DNA from: Rhodobacteraceae bacterium S2214
Lineage (GTDB): Bacteria > Pseudomonadota > Alphaproteobacteria > Rhodobacterales > Rhodobacteraceae
Assembly: GCA_025141675.1 (NCBI GenBank)
Contig: CP081161.1
Coordinates: forward strand, 1,214,001 to 1,278,000
Direction of reading: 5' to 3'
Length of the DNA: 64,000 nucleotides
Position 1 is the first letter of the stretch, and the number at the start of each line of letters is the position of its first letter. Made by a program: the position numbers and the translations under genes. The notes below the pieces were generated by a model. The model saw nothing but the letters and a program-made list of their open reading frames with translations, was not told where the DNA came from and did no database searches. This document shows, piece after piece, positions 26,788 to 36,009 of the stretch.

Positions 26788-27390
26788 ATGACCAAGAATA
26801 TTCTTATCGCCGGTGCGACCGGCAAAACCGGCCGTATCCTGACCCAAGAGATTTTGGACCAAGGGCACAGTGTCACAGCATTGGTGCGAGATGGTTCCAA
26901 CACGAGCCAATTGCCCGAGGCCACGAAGCTACGGCAAGCAGACCTCACTGATCTGCAAGCAGGCGTTTGCGACGGCGCAGACGTTGTGATCTTTGCCGCA
27001 GGATCCGGCGGCTCAACCGGCCCCGAGATGACCGATAAAGTTGACCGTGACGGCGCGATGCGACTGGTGGATCTGGCAAAGGATGCCGGGGCTGAACGTT
27101 TTGTCATGCTCAGCTCTGTCGGTGCGGATCAGTCGGATCCATCCGGTGATTTAGCGCATTACCTGAAAGCCAAGCACGACGCGGACGAGCATCTGAAAGC
27201 ATCGGGAATGACTTATGCAATCTTGCGACCTGTCGCCCTCACGGATGATGGGCGAAGCAGCGATGTGATCGTTGGCAGTGAAGTCGACAAATCCGCCAAG
27301 GCGAGCCGTGCGGATGTCGCCCATGTGTTGGCTATGGCAGCCACGACCGGGCAATACGATGGGGCAGCGGTTGATATGCAATCCGCCTGA
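26788..27390 (+). CDS. NAD(P)-binding, NmrA/atypical SDR family protein
   Basis: This 200-residue Rossmann protein starts MTKNILIAGATGKTGRILTQ (GATGxTG dinucleotide motif). It continues with DVVIFAAGSGGSTGPE and FVMLSSVGADQSDPSGDL, typical of atypical SDRs of the YesF/NAD(P)H-binding type. The precise reaction is unknown. It lies 17 bp after the GST gene, with AAAGGA before its ATG, and is the last gene of the operon. A strong palindromic hairpin follows 10 bp after its stop. Confidence 0.85.
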   Translation: MTKNILIAGATGKTGRILTQEILDQGHSVTALVRDGSNTSQLPEATKLRQADLTDLQAGVCDGADVVIFAAGSGGSTGPEMTDKVDRDGAMRLVDLAKDAGAERFVMLSSVGADQSDPSGDLAHYLKAKHDADEHLKASGMTYAILRPVALTDDGRSSDVIVGSEVDKSAKASRADVAHVLAMAATTGQYDGAAVDMQSA

Positions 27391-27400
27391 TATATCATCT

Positions 27401-27424
27401 GGTCAGCGCAGTACTGCGCTGACC
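27401..27424. terminator. Perfect 24-bp palindrome, hairpin terminator
   Basis: This perfect self-complementary 24-mer has half-site GGTCAGCGCAGT and folds to a 10-bp stem with a GTAC tip. It sits directly after the aldehyde dehydrogenase-GST-SDR operon. No T-tract is adjacent. The remaining bases to 27609 contain no gene I can support; a plus-strand open frame there lacks a start signal of its own. Confidence 0.65.
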
Positions 27425-27609
27425 GAAAAGCTCTTGGATGTTCTTGTTTTACGTTTCAGGACTGGCCTCGATAAAGATCGGCGGATCACATCCAGAATGC
27501 TTGCGAATGAAATCGTAAAAAAGCCTGAATTGTTACAGGTGGACGTGCGGAATCCAAATGATCTGCTCCATCAACCCTACATTGGTTAGTCCCAATGGGA
27601 CCACTCTCA

Positions 27610-28779
27610 TCAGTAAGGCAAACCGACATAGTTTTCGGCCATTGATCTTTGGGCGGTTTCGCTTGTGCGCAGAAATTCGATTTCAGCCACCTGCATTTTC
27701 AGATCGAATTCGGATTGATCCGGATATTTGTGCATCAACGACGAGAACCACCAACTAAAGCGTTCCGCCTTCCAAACGCGCGAAAGCGCTTTTTGTGAAT
27801 AGGCATCAATCCCGTCGCTACTATCGTTTTCATAGTAATCGCGTAGGCCATTATACAGGTAATGCACGTCTGATGCGGCCGTATTCAACCCTTTGGCGCC
27901 TGTCGGTGGCACAATATGGGCGGCGTCACCGCATAGGAAAAGCCGGCCCCAGCTCATCGGTTCTGTCACGAAAGACCGCAGCGGCGCGATCGATTTTTCG
28001 ATGCTGGGGCCCGTGATAAGTTTCCGCGACTGATCCGCAGGGATGCGCCGCTTCAGCTCTGCCCAAAACGCGTCATCTGTCCAATCTTCTGGCTTATCGG
28101 TCAGGTCGCATTGAATGTAATAGCGACTTAGGTTTTCGTTGCGCATCGAACATAATGCAAAGCCGCGCGGTGAATTCGCGTAGATCAGTTCGTGATTGAC
28201 CGGCGGCGTTTCAGACAGGATGCCAAGCCAGCCGAACGGGTAAACCTTTTCGTATTCGCGGCGAACATCGCGCGGAATGGTTTGGCGGCTGATCCCGTGG
28301 AAACCGTCACAGCCTGCGATGAAATCACAGTCTAGTTGGCGTGCGTCACCGTTGACGGCATAGGTGATATGCGACGTGTCCGTATCAGCCCCATGGATCA
28401 CAACATCTTGGGCATTAAATTCGATCTTTCCACCTGCCGCTTCACGCGCATCGTATAAATCGCGCGTCACTTCGGTTTGACCGTAAACCACAACCGGCGT
28501 GCCTGTGTGTTCCTTGAAATCGACGCGGAACATGTCATCGCCATAAGAAATCAGGGTCCCATCGTGCAATATGCCTTCGGCATGTAAACGATCCGCGCAC
28601 CCCGCTTCTTCCATCAACGCAACAAGGCCTTGTTCCAAAACACCGGCACGAATTCGGCCCAAGACATAGTCTTTCGTCTTACGTTCAAGAACAACGCTGT
28701 CGATGCCACGCGTGTGCAATAGCTGCGACAGCAACAGACCCGATGGCCCGCCACCGATGATTGCGACTTGCGTTCTCAC
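27610..28779 (-). CDS. pobA: 4-hydroxybenzoate 3-monooxygenase (PobA)
   Basis: PobA is a flavin monooxygenase that hydroxylates 4-hydroxybenzoate to protocatechuate with NADPH and O2. The 389 residues match the family length. FAD motifs are IIGGGPSGLLLSQLL near the N-terminus and LFCGDAAHIVPPTGAKGLNT; the NAD(P)H/FAD DG motif is FIAGCDGFHGISRQT. Translation starts at a GTG with GGAGG 5 bp upstream; the overlapping ATG is followed at once by a stop. It is divergent from a PcaQ-like LysR gene. The protocatechuate-degradation genes it feeds are not in this window. Confidence 0.95.
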   Translation of the reverse strand: MRTQVAIIGGGPSGLLLSQLLHTRGIDSVVLERKTKDYVLGRIRAGVLEQGLVALMEEAGCADRLHAEGILHDGTLISYGDDMFRVDFKEHTGTPVVVYGQTEVTRDLYDAREAAGGKIEFNAQDVVIHGADTDTSHITYAVNGDARQLDCDFIAGCDGFHGISRQTIPRDVRREYEKVYPFGWLGILSETPPVNHELIYANSPRGFALCSMRNENLSRYYIQCDLTDKPEDWTDDAFWAELKRRIPADQSRKLITGPSIEKSIAPLRSFVTEPMSWGRLFLCGDAAHIVPPTGAKGLNTAASDVHYLYNGLRDYYENDSSDGIDAYSQKALSRVWKAERFSWWFSSLMHKYPDQSEFDLKMQVAEIEFLRTSETAQRSMAENYVGLPY

Positions 28780-28865
28780 ATGGTCCTCCCGTCCTTTACG
28801 ATTTTTCCCATACTTGGAACGATATTTAAAATGAGTTATTGTGTGTTTTTCATGCTTATATTGGA

Positions 28866-29813
28866 ATGAATGTGGATCGACGTATCAAATTCAGGCACCT
28901 CGATGCATTTAGCGCGATTGCGCGGGCACGTAGTTTCACGGTGGCAGCGGATCAGTTGAACCTGACCCAACCCGCGATCTCCAAAACCCTGAAAGAGCTC
29001 GAGGACATTCTTGACACGAAAGTCCTCGAACGAAGCCGTTCGGGCGTGTCTTTGACACCGCAAGGCGAAGTTTTCCTGCAGTTTGCCGAACAAAGCACAG
29101 CGGCTTTGCGCCACGGTCTTCGCAGCATCCAAGCGTCCGCAGGTACGGCGGGGCGGTTGAGCATTGGGGCGTTACCAAGCGTTGCGTCGTCGCTTCTGCC
29201 GCAGGCTGTTTTGACCTTTTCAGCGCAAAGCCCGAATACGCAGGTGGAAATCCACGAAGGGGCTCATCTTGATCTGACGACGCGTCTGCGCAGTGGCACT
29301 ATGGATATTGTGGTGGGGCGTCTAGGCAAACCCGATACGATGATCGGTTTAATCTTTCAGCAGCTTTATTCTGAACAGGTCGTCATCGTTGCCCGACCAG
29401 ATAGCCCCGCGTTGGCTGTGCGCGATCCTGCGGAACTTGAAGCTTACCGTGTCTTATACCCTCCAAAAGATGCAGCCATCCGTCCACTTGTTGCGCGTAT
29501 GCTTATTTCGAAAGGCGTGCCGCTTTTCCGCAATAGGATTGAAACCGCATCGCCCGTTTTTGGGCGTGCTGTGACCCTAGCGGACCCTAACGCCGTTTGG
29601 ATCATCAGTGAGGGTGTGGTCGCCGACGACATCGCAAAAGGCCGCTTAAAGATGATTGCGGTGGATACTGGAGCAACCGAAGGCGCAGTCGGCATCATGA
29701 GCAGGGCGGAAGAAATCCCGTCGGTTGCTACGCGCACTTTCACGACAGTGTTGCAAGACATATGCGCAATTGATGACCCGCAGGGGGCGCGAATGGATGA
29801 ATATCAAGAATAG
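28866..29813 (+). CDS. pcaQ: LysR family regulator, PcaQ-like (pca/pob pathway activator)
   Basis: This 315-residue LysR regulator begins MNVDRRIKFRHLDAFSAIAR. The HTH text AADQLNLTQPAISKTLKELE and the following EDILDTKVLERSRSGVSLTP resemble PcaQ of alphaproteobacteria, which activates protocatechuate genes. The effector domain follows (RLSIGALPSVASSLLPQAVL). Being divergent from pobA it probably activates 4-hydroxybenzoate hydroxylation here. A GbpR-like or pobR-type LysR is the alternative name. The start at 28866 is chosen by similarity; its ribosome site is weak. Confidence 0.8.
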   Translation: MNVDRRIKFRHLDAFSAIARARSFTVAADQLNLTQPAISKTLKELEDILDTKVLERSRSGVSLTPQGEVFLQFAEQSTAALRHGLRSIQASAGTAGRLSIGALPSVASSLLPQAVLTFSAQSPNTQVEIHEGAHLDLTTRLRSGTMDIVVGRLGKPDTMIGLIFQQLYSEQVVIVARPDSPALAVRDPAELEAYRVLYPPKDAAIRPLVARMLISKGVPLFRNRIETASPVFGRAVTLADPNAVWIISEGVVADDIAKGRLKMIAVDTGATEGAVGIMSRAEEIPSVATRTFTTVLQDICAIDDPQGARMDEYQE

Positions 29814-29983
29814 TAACTGGCTCAGATTGTACCGGTTTCATCACCAAATGCGTTACCCATAGTGTGAACGTAATCTTGGATCGTTGGAATTGCCGCGTGT
29901 GCTGAAAATGATCGAAAAGAATGCGACGGAACTGTCTGCCTTGCACGTTAAATGTTCAAAGACATCCAGACAGGAGCAATCCC

Positions 29984-30625
29984 ATGCGCACGACAATTCC
30001 AACCCTCATCTTTCTAGGCCTTGCTGCGGGCAGCGCGCACGCAGAGACTTTTTCAGCTGACGTCTGGGCAGATAATTGGTTCGAAATGCGCATAGACGGC
30101 GAACAGGTGGCCGAAGATAGCGTGTCGATTACGACCGAACGCTCTTTCAATGCGGAAAGCTTTACGTTTGCAGCCGAACGTCCGTTTGTGATTGGTCTGG
30201 TGGCCAAAGATTTCAAAGAAAATGACACCGGATTAGAATACATCGGGACAGGCCGGCAACAAATGGGCGACGGCGGCGTCATCGTGCAGATTTCAGATGA
30301 GTCCGGCGACATCGTGGCCGTCAGTGACAGTGAATGGCAATGCCACGTCATCCATACAGCCCCGCTCGATAAATCTTGCGAAAGTGCATCCGATCCCGTG
30401 GCTGGTGCTGGTGCATGCGCGTTTGAAATTGAAGACGAACCGGCAGGGTGGGACACCGCAGCGTTCGACGCTACAGATTGGCCCGCGGCGGATGTCTATA
30501 CTAAACAGCAGGTGGACCCAAAAGACGGCTATGACCGGATCAACTGGGCTGACGATGCGGAATTGATCTGGGGCCCTGATCTTGAACAAAGCAACACAGT
30601 TCTGTGTCGTTTAACGGTCGAATGA
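29984..30625 (+). CDS. Exported protein of unknown function, paired with YHYH protein
   Basis: I cannot assign a function. The 213-residue product starts at the ATG at 29984 (CAGGAG upstream) with a clear signal peptide MRTTIPTLIFLGLAAGSAHA. The mature part is acidic, rich in Asp, Trp and aromatic residues (SADVWADNWFEMRIDGEQVA), and has a few Cys that could form disulfides (SEWQCHVIH, DKSCESA, GACAFEIED, VLCRLTVE). Beta-rich, carbohydrate-binding-like text suggests a jelly-roll domain, but this is a guess. The YHYH-domain gene follows by 23 bp, so both are probably co-expressed and act in the periplasm or outside. Confidence 0.75.
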   Translation: MRTTIPTLIFLGLAAGSAHAETFSADVWADNWFEMRIDGEQVAEDSVSITTERSFNAESFTFAAERPFVIGLVAKDFKENDTGLEYIGTGRQQMGDGGVIVQISDESGDIVAVSDSEWQCHVIHTAPLDKSCESASDPVAGAGACAFEIEDEPAGWDTAAFDATDWPAADVYTKQQVDPKDGYDRINWADDAELIWGPDLEQSNTVLCRLTVE

Positions 30626-30648
30626 CCCTCTTGCAAAGGACACCAAAC

Positions 30649-31602
30649 ATGACACGTCCCGCTTATATCGCTTCGGTTCTGTGCCTTTTCGCAGCCCCCG
30701 CCGCGGCACACGAAGATCACTGTGCTGCGGTTGCAGATTCTGTCGCGGACGCAGGGTTTAGCGACAGTGTCACAGTGACCTGTTCGGATAGCCACGCGAC
30801 CCTGACATCCGATACCTATCCGGATCATGACATGATGACCGGGATTGTTGCGACAAACGAACAGGTTCCAGTTCCCGCAGATTACAGCGCGCCGATCCTG
30901 TTGGCTCCGGTTTTCAGCGGCACCCCGTTGACCCGTGACGCCGCACTCGGTGTCGCGGTGAATGGCGTGCCGATCTACGATTATACAGGCGGCGGCGAAA
31001 TGACCGAAGCCGATTTGGCGCATCATCAAGCACAGCACGATACATTGCAGACTGGTCAACTTGATGTCTGCGGTGGCCATGCGGGTCGCGGGGATGACTA
31101 CCATTACCATGTGGCCCCAACCTGCATGATCGCGCAGATGGAAAATGCAGGACCTGACGCCATTATCGGTTGGGCGTTTGATGGCTACCCTATCTACGGC
31201 GATAGCAACCCCGATGGATCTGCAATTATCGCAGGATCATTGGACGTCTGTAATGGCCAAACGGATGATACGTTTGGGTATCGTTATCATACGTCAGCGG
31301 ACGCGCCCTATATCGTGCAATGCTTGATGGGCGTTGTGGCCGACTTTGATCAGTTGCCGCGCGTTCGTCCGTTAACGGCGACCACCGGAGGTGGGGCAGA
31401 GCCGGGTCGTCCCCCAAGAGGCGGCGTAGAAGACCTCGTTTTCACGCAAAACGATGATGGTAGCCGGAGCATGGACTACACATATGAAGGACAGGACTAT
31501 TACATACGGTACGCCCCTTCGGATCAGGCGAATTGCTATGACTACACTACTGAGACGGTGACAAATGCAGGTCAGGTCATGCAGGGCGAATTCTGTCGAT
31601 AG
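30649..31602 (+). CDS. YHYH domain-containing exported protein
   Basis: This 317-residue exported protein starts at the ATG at 30649 (AAGGA upstream) with signal peptide MTRPAYIASVLCLFAAPAAA. It contains the YHYH-domain hallmark GRGDDYHYHVAPTCMI, together with YDYTGGGEMTEADLAHHQAQ and IIGWAFDGYPIYGDSNPDG. The many His and paired Cys suggest metal binding. The biochemical function of YHYH proteins is not established. It follows the unknown exported protein in an operon and is convergent with the DUF3179 gene, another exported protein of unknown function. Confidence 0.88.
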   Translation: MTRPAYIASVLCLFAAPAAAHEDHCAAVADSVADAGFSDSVTVTCSDSHATLTSDTYPDHDMMTGIVATNEQVPVPADYSAPILLAPVFSGTPLTRDAALGVAVNGVPIYDYTGGGEMTEADLAHHQAQHDTLQTGQLDVCGGHAGRGDDYHYHVAPTCMIAQMENAGPDAIIGWAFDGYPIYGDSNPDGSAIIAGSLDVCNGQTDDTFGYRYHTSADAPYIVQCLMGVVADFDQLPRVRPLTATTGGGAEPGRPPRGGVEDLVFTQNDDGSRSMDYTYEGQDYYIRYAPSDQANCYDYTTETVTNAGQVMQGEFCR

Positions 31603-31632
31603 CTTTGCTTAAAGGAAGGCGCGCCTTGCTGC

Positions 31633-32988
31633 TTACCCTTCCCAAAGCGCTGTGTTGGGATAGAACTGGGACCATGCAAACCAGAACGCTTGGTGGCTTC
31701 CTAGATCCTGACCGTCAGGCCCAACGGCCCGAAGCCCGCCTGCAAAGAGTTCCAGTTTCACGTCGTTAAACGTCACCGATTGTCCTGCCCTGAGGGCCGC
31801 GACCGCGAGCGATCGGGGAAAGGCAACTGGCATCCCATTCGCGGTGATCGCCCCAATGACGTCTTCATGGACGCCCAACCGTGGATCAACATCTCCAACC
31901 GGAAAAATCGGACCATTTGCATCGCGTGTTTCGCGCAGATTAAAATCGCGGCCCAATGCCAATTCTTCCTTCAATACGGTTGTGTCAGGAAAGGTGGTCC
32001 GCCATGTACCCCAATCGGCTGTAATGACGGTTGCTTGGTCTAATTGCAGTCCTGTTTCTGCTAGCGGTCCAGCGACGGCTTTACCAGTAAAGGTATCAAA
32101 AACGGATTGGGTTTCGATATCGTACATTACCTTGTTCGACCGGATCAGTAGGCCTGACGTCCGCAAGATCGGCCGCTGCACACCTGCGGGCAGTTGATCG
32201 GTGAAATAAGCCTGTGCTGCGCCACACAGGGTGCAATATGGGATGCCAAGATCGCGGCCGCCTAATGTATCATTCACCATTTCACGCACTTCCATGATGC
32301 GACGGGGATAGGCGCGGGCTTCACCATTGATGGCGATCCCGAATATGATGTCGTCATCTTTCAACCATATGGCGTCTTCGGCTTTGTCGACCTCTGGGTT
32401 GTCGACAGCGGGGATGCAGTGGCAGATTTCATCTGTCGTGTCATAGGGGCGTGCATCAATATTCACGCCGCCCCAGTCGACCAGATGCCAATCAATGTCG
32501 CCTTCGACAAATAGGGTCTCCCATCCCGGTACGTAGTTCGTGAAAACGCGGGCCTTATGGCTGAGGTAATCCGGATATGCGGGCATATCCCATGCCATCA
32601 TTTTGTTAATGATTTCGGTGCGCTGGCGACCGCTTTCGAAAGATGTATCGAGTATGTCTGCGGCCGTGCGGGTCAGCGCCGCACGAAACTCTGGACGCCA
32701 CGCGAAACGCTGCATGTCCGTCAAAAGCCAAACAAGGCGCGGATCGCGTGTTTGCGCAATGATATCTAACGCGTCTGTATCTGTCGGTGTCCAGTCTGAC
32801 TGGTTTACGGCAATGGCGAGAACGTCATCCACTGCGGCGATGGTATCTGCGGTAAGCGGCCCTTCAGGGATCGCCGGAGGTTCGCCAAATGCAGCGATAA
32901 CGTAGTCAGGCAGCGGCGTCGTCTGCGCCGACACAGGGACGGAGGACAGACAAACGGCGATTACTGTGGCGATGGCTTGGCGAAACAT
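31633..32988 (-). CDS. DUF3179 domain-containing exported protein
   Basis: This 451-residue protein has signal peptide MFRQAIATVIAVCLSSVPVS (cleavage near SAQ). The DUF3179 core is visible: DDIIFGIAINGEARAYPRRI, then the CxxC-bearing segment LGIPYCTLCGAAQAYF, and FDTFTGKAVAGPLAETG. The Cys pair could bind metal or act in redox. Its function is unknown. It is monocistronic and its end faces the YHYH gene 30 bp away. The 163 bp upstream hold no gene. Confidence 0.9.
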   Translation of the reverse strand: MFRQAIATVIAVCLSSVPVSAQTTPLPDYVIAAFGEPPAIPEGPLTADTIAAVDDVLAIAVNQSDWTPTDTDALDIIAQTRDPRLVWLLTDMQRFAWRPEFRAALTRTAADILDTSFESGRQRTEIINKMMAWDMPAYPDYLSHKARVFTNYVPGWETLFVEGDIDWHLVDWGGVNIDARPYDTTDEICHCIPAVDNPEVDKAEDAIWLKDDDIIFGIAINGEARAYPRRIMEVREMVNDTLGGRDLGIPYCTLCGAAQAYFTDQLPAGVQRPILRTSGLLIRSNKVMYDIETQSVFDTFTGKAVAGPLAETGLQLDQATVITADWGTWRTTFPDTTVLKEELALGRDFNLRETRDANGPIFPVGDVDPRLGVHEDVIGAITANGMPVAFPRSLAVAALRAGQSVTFNDVKLELFAGGLRAVGPDGQDLGSHQAFWFAWSQFYPNTALWEG

Positions 32989-33151
32989 GACGGTTCCTAT
33001 GCGCTGGGGCTTCTCGGGATAAACTACCTCGAAAAGAGCAACGCGAGCTTCACGTTTCCATCAGGTTTTCGTTAGATCGGTTTCGTGGCGCAAACCCTCT
33101 GGAAAAGGAGCGGGCGATCATTGTCCGCCGCCTTCAATCCTGCCACGCCAT

Positions 33152-34153
33152 TCAAGCGACAATTTCGATGTTGGACGGTTGCGCTACGGTTATCAGAACA
33201 TTGCCGCGTTTGCGTCCAGTATCGACATGGGCATGCGCGGCTTGCATATCGTCGAATGCAAAGACACGATCAATCACAGGCCGATAGTTCCCCTGTGCCG
33301 CAAGTTGAACAACCGCCGCAAGAATATCCGGTGCTTCGCTTGCCACACCGCCAATCATTGTCTTGCCCGCCAGTTTCGCTTTGATCCCCCCAAAAATCAT
33401 GTCGGACGTTTTGCCCGCGATCAGGACCATTTTGCCCCCGACTTTGATACCGTGTTGGGCCTGCGCCCATGACAGCGTGCCGACTGTGTCGACAACGACG
33501 TCATAGGTATCGGTCGGTGATATGACTGATTGCTCGCGGTAGTTAATGACCTTGTCCGCCCCTATTTCTTTGACCAATGCGACGTTTCTTCCGCTGCAGA
33601 CCGCAGTGACATGTGCGCCGATGTGCTTCGCAATTTGTACGCAGGCCGACCCCACCGCACCCGATGCTCCGTTAATCAAAACGGTTTGCCCTTTTCGCAG
33701 CTTTGTCTTGTTCACAAGGAAATCGAAGGCCGTCGTTGCCCCAAACGGGATTGCGGTGGCGTTTTCAAATGACAGGTTGTCGGGTTTGCGGACGACTTTG
33801 CCATTGGCCGGCATCGTGATGAATTCGGCATGGGCACCAAAGGATGCGCCGGGAAACCCGATAACTGCGTCGCCAATTTCAAAATTGGTGACATCTGCAC
33901 CCTTCGCGACAACAACGCCCGAAAACTCTGTTCCAAGGATTTGCTTGCGTGGCCCTGTGATGCCGAACACCAAACGGCCAACCAGTCCAAGCCCCTTTGG
34001 CATCGTCAGGCTGCGCGCCCGCCAATCCCCCGCGCTTACGGTGGTCGCGACGATTTGCACGAGGATATCGTTGGACTTTGGCGTGGGCGTCGGCAATTCG
34101 ATCAGCTCTAGAACGTCGGGTGATCCGTATCGGGAATATGAAGAGGCAAACAT
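33152..34153 (-). CDS. NAD(P)-dependent alcohol dehydrogenase/quinone reductase (MDR, zinc-free type)
   Basis: This 333-residue medium-chain reductase has a GroES-like N-terminal domain (LGTEFSGVVVAKGADVTNFE) and the cofactor motif VLINGASGAVGSACVQIAKH. No zinc-binding Cys cluster is present. It resembles the ToxD/zeta-crystallin-like NAD(P)-dependent reductases. It follows a DUF4386 membrane protein gene by 12 bp, and both are divergent from a LysR regulator. The substrate is unknown. Confidence 0.87.
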   Translation of the reverse strand: MFASSYSRYGSPDVLELIELPTPTPKSNDILVQIVATTVSAGDWRARSLTMPKGLGLVGRLVFGITGPRKQILGTEFSGVVVAKGADVTNFEIGDAVIGFPGASFGAHAEFITMPANGKVVRKPDNLSFENATAIPFGATTAFDFLVNKTKLRKGQTVLINGASGAVGSACVQIAKHIGAHVTAVCSGRNVALVKEIGADKVINYREQSVISPTDTYDVVVDTVGTLSWAQAQHGIKVGGKMVLIAGKTSDMIFGGIKAKLAGKTMIGGVASEAPDILAAVVQLAAQGNYRPVIDRVFAFDDMQAAHAHVDTGRKRGNVLITVAQPSNIEIVA

Positions 34154-34165
34154 TTTGGTTGTCCT

Positions 34166-34876
34166 TTAGGCAAATGAAAGTGCGGTTGTGGATGGCTTGT
34201 GTGCGCCACGGATCAGCAACCAAAGACCGAAGCTAATTTCTGACACTGTGACGATGATCAGAAGCAAGATGATGAGAGCGTTAATGATCGGTAGGTCGAT
34301 AAACATTAGCTCGACGACACCTTGGATCAGGTAACCAAAGGCCCCAATGAACAGGCCTCGTCCCAAGATGGTCGGCACGATTGACGATCGTACAGTTAGC
34401 CAGCCAAGCGCGAGCAAATGTACCCCAAAGAAAAGCTGCCAGACGAAAACACCAAGGTCGTGGGCTCGGAAGCTGAGTTGAACCATTTCTGGCGATACGT
34501 GCGGGCCTGATGCCGATTGCAATAATGCGTAAGGCAACACCCAGATCAGCAGGTTTAGGCCCATGACGACGATCATGCCTGCGCGGGAAATCAGCGCGAT
34601 GGTCGACATCAACGGACTGATAGAACGGAACAATTGATACAAAACAGCAGTGATGGCCAATTCGAACAAGATGACAGCGCAATCGGCAAACACGCCAAGC
34701 AAGAAAAGCCCTTCGTTGGCTTTCAGGTTCGCAAGAGAGGCCGCGCCGTCAGGGCCAACGATTTGCATCGGCACATACCCAATACTGAAACCGCCACACA
34801 CGGCGATAGCGAGGTAAAGCGCACCAGCATAACGTGCAGCGATAGCGTCCCATTGGTGATGAACTGTTCGGGTCAT
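34166..34876 (-). CDS. DUF4386 family integral membrane protein
   Basis: This 236-residue inner-membrane protein has about six hydrophobic helices (for example LYLAIAVCGGFSIGYVPMQI, AGMIVVMGLNLLIWVLPYAL and INALIILLLIIVTVSEISFG). DUF4386 proteins have no known function. The start at 34876 has AGGA 6 bp upstream; the ATG at 34882 abuts the same site. It is first gene of a two-gene operon with the MDR reductase. Confidence 0.85.
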   Translation of the reverse strand: MTRTVHHQWDAIAARYAGALYLAIAVCGGFSIGYVPMQIVGPDGAASLANLKANEGLFLLGVFADCAVILFELAITAVLYQLFRSISPLMSTIALISRAGMIVVMGLNLLIWVLPYALLQSASGPHVSPEMVQLSFRAHDLGVFVWQLFFGVHLLALGWLTVRSSIVPTILGRGLFIGAFGYLIQGVVELMFIDLPIINALIILLLIIVTVSEISFGLWLLIRGAHKPSTTALSFA

Positions 34877-34986
34877 GGTCATTCCTTTCCTTGCCAATTC
34901 AATGTTTGGCGGTAACTGCGTTTCTGTTGGGAAAGGTGTACGGCAGACCAGCATTCATGCGAATTGACCAAATTTCTTAGTTTGAT

Positions 34987-35886
34987 ATGCATATGTGCAT
35001 GGATTGGCGTGCGGTAACATTTGATTGGAATAAGGCACGGGCGTTTTTGGTGACGGCCGAAGAAGGATCTTTGTCGGCCGCCGCACGCGCGCTGGGCATG
35101 GCGCAGCCGACACTGGGACGGCAAGTGGACGGCTTGGAACAGGAACTGGGCGTGGTTCTGTTTGAAAGGGTCGGGCGGGGCCTGACGCTGACGCCAAGCG
35201 GGTTGGAACTGCTCGAACATGTGCGCGACATGGGGGCGGCTGCTGGACGTGTTTCGCTTGCCGCTCTTGGCCAATCGCAAGCGCTGGAGGGGACGATTAG
35301 CATCTCTGCCAGCGAAACTTACGCTGCTGTCCTCTTGCCGCCGATCATCGCGAAACTGCGCAAAGAAGAACCCGGCATTCACGTCGAAATTGTCGTCACC
35401 AATCAGGCCAGTGATCTGTTGCGGCGCGAAGCGGATATCGCGTTGCGGAACTTCCGCCCGACCGAACCCGATCTCGTCGCGAAAAAGATCGGTATGGCCG
35501 ATGCGATCCTGTACGCGACGCCAGCCTATATCGATCAGTTGGGGTCGCCCAAGACGCCATACGACTTGCGGCATGCGGATTTTGTGAATCTGGACAGGGC
35601 CGGGATGATGTTGAAAGGACTCAACACGCTTGGGCTGGGGCTGACAGAGGCGAACTTTCCGCTTTTGACAGAAAGCTATTTGGTAATGTGGGAACTCGTG
35701 AAGCAGGGCACTGCAATCGGAATCCTCGATTCCCTGATTGGCGATGCAGAACCCGCCGTCGTGCGTGTCTTGCCTGATCTCGAACCGCTGACTTTCCCGA
35801 TATGGCTTGTCGCACATCGCGAATTGACGACGAGCAGACGGATCCGAAGGGTCTACGATTTCCTTGTCGAAGAACTGAAACGTTAG
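34987..35886 (+). CDS. LysR family transcriptional regulator
   Basis: This LysR regulator has up to 299 residues; in-frame ATGs at 34987, 34993 and 34999 make the exact start uncertain. The HTH reads FLVTAEEGSLSAAARALGMA, then QPTLGRQVDGLEQELGVVLF. The effector domain is of the PBP2 CrgA-like type (ISISASETYAAVLLPPIIAK). It is divergent from the DUF4386/MDR pair and probably regulates it. A palindrome ATATGCATAT (34985-34994) overlaps its start region. Confidence 0.88.
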   Translation: MHMCMDWRAVTFDWNKARAFLVTAEEGSLSAAARALGMAQPTLGRQVDGLEQELGVVLFERVGRGLTLTPSGLELLEHVRDMGAAAGRVSLAALGQSQALEGTISISASETYAAVLLPPIIAKLRKEEPGIHVEIVVTNQASDLLRREADIALRNFRPTEPDLVAKKIGMADAILYATPAYIDQLGSPKTPYDLRHADFVNLDRAGMMLKGLNTLGLGLTEANFPLLTESYLVMWELVKQGTAIGILDSLIGDAEPAVVRVLPDLEPLTFPIWLVAHRELTTSRRIRRVYDFLVEELKR

Positions 35887-36009
35887 AATTTCTAAACGGG
35901 CCTTTGGCGGTGTCGCAGTAATGCCGTGGAACTCTTTCCGCTTCACCCAGTTCCTTGAACATCGACGCGCCAACAATCGTGCGCATCAATTTATCAAGGA
36001 ACCTAAGCT

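Noticed and set aside
27425..27589. Plus-strand frame reading on after the SDR-type gene (ending near 27589)
   Set aside because: It has no start or ribosome site of its own and its first half overlaps the SDR gene in another frame. A decayed gene remnant cannot be excluded but nothing supports it.
31616..31627. Palindrome AAGGCGCGCCTT between the YHYH and DUF3179 genes
   Set aside because: A stem without loop room and without a T-tract; too short to call a terminator or site.
35930..35958. GGAAC-N16-AGTT resembling an EcfG-type promoter ahead of the membrane peptide/topoisomerase unit
   Set aside because: It has one mismatch in the -10 element, and Rhodobacterales usually lack the PhyR/EcfG system, so chance is likely.
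34879..35976. 365-residue minus-strand open frame opposite the LysR gene
   Set aside because: It mirrors the LysR coding frame, and its product is Gln/Arg/His-rich as expected for antisense translation.
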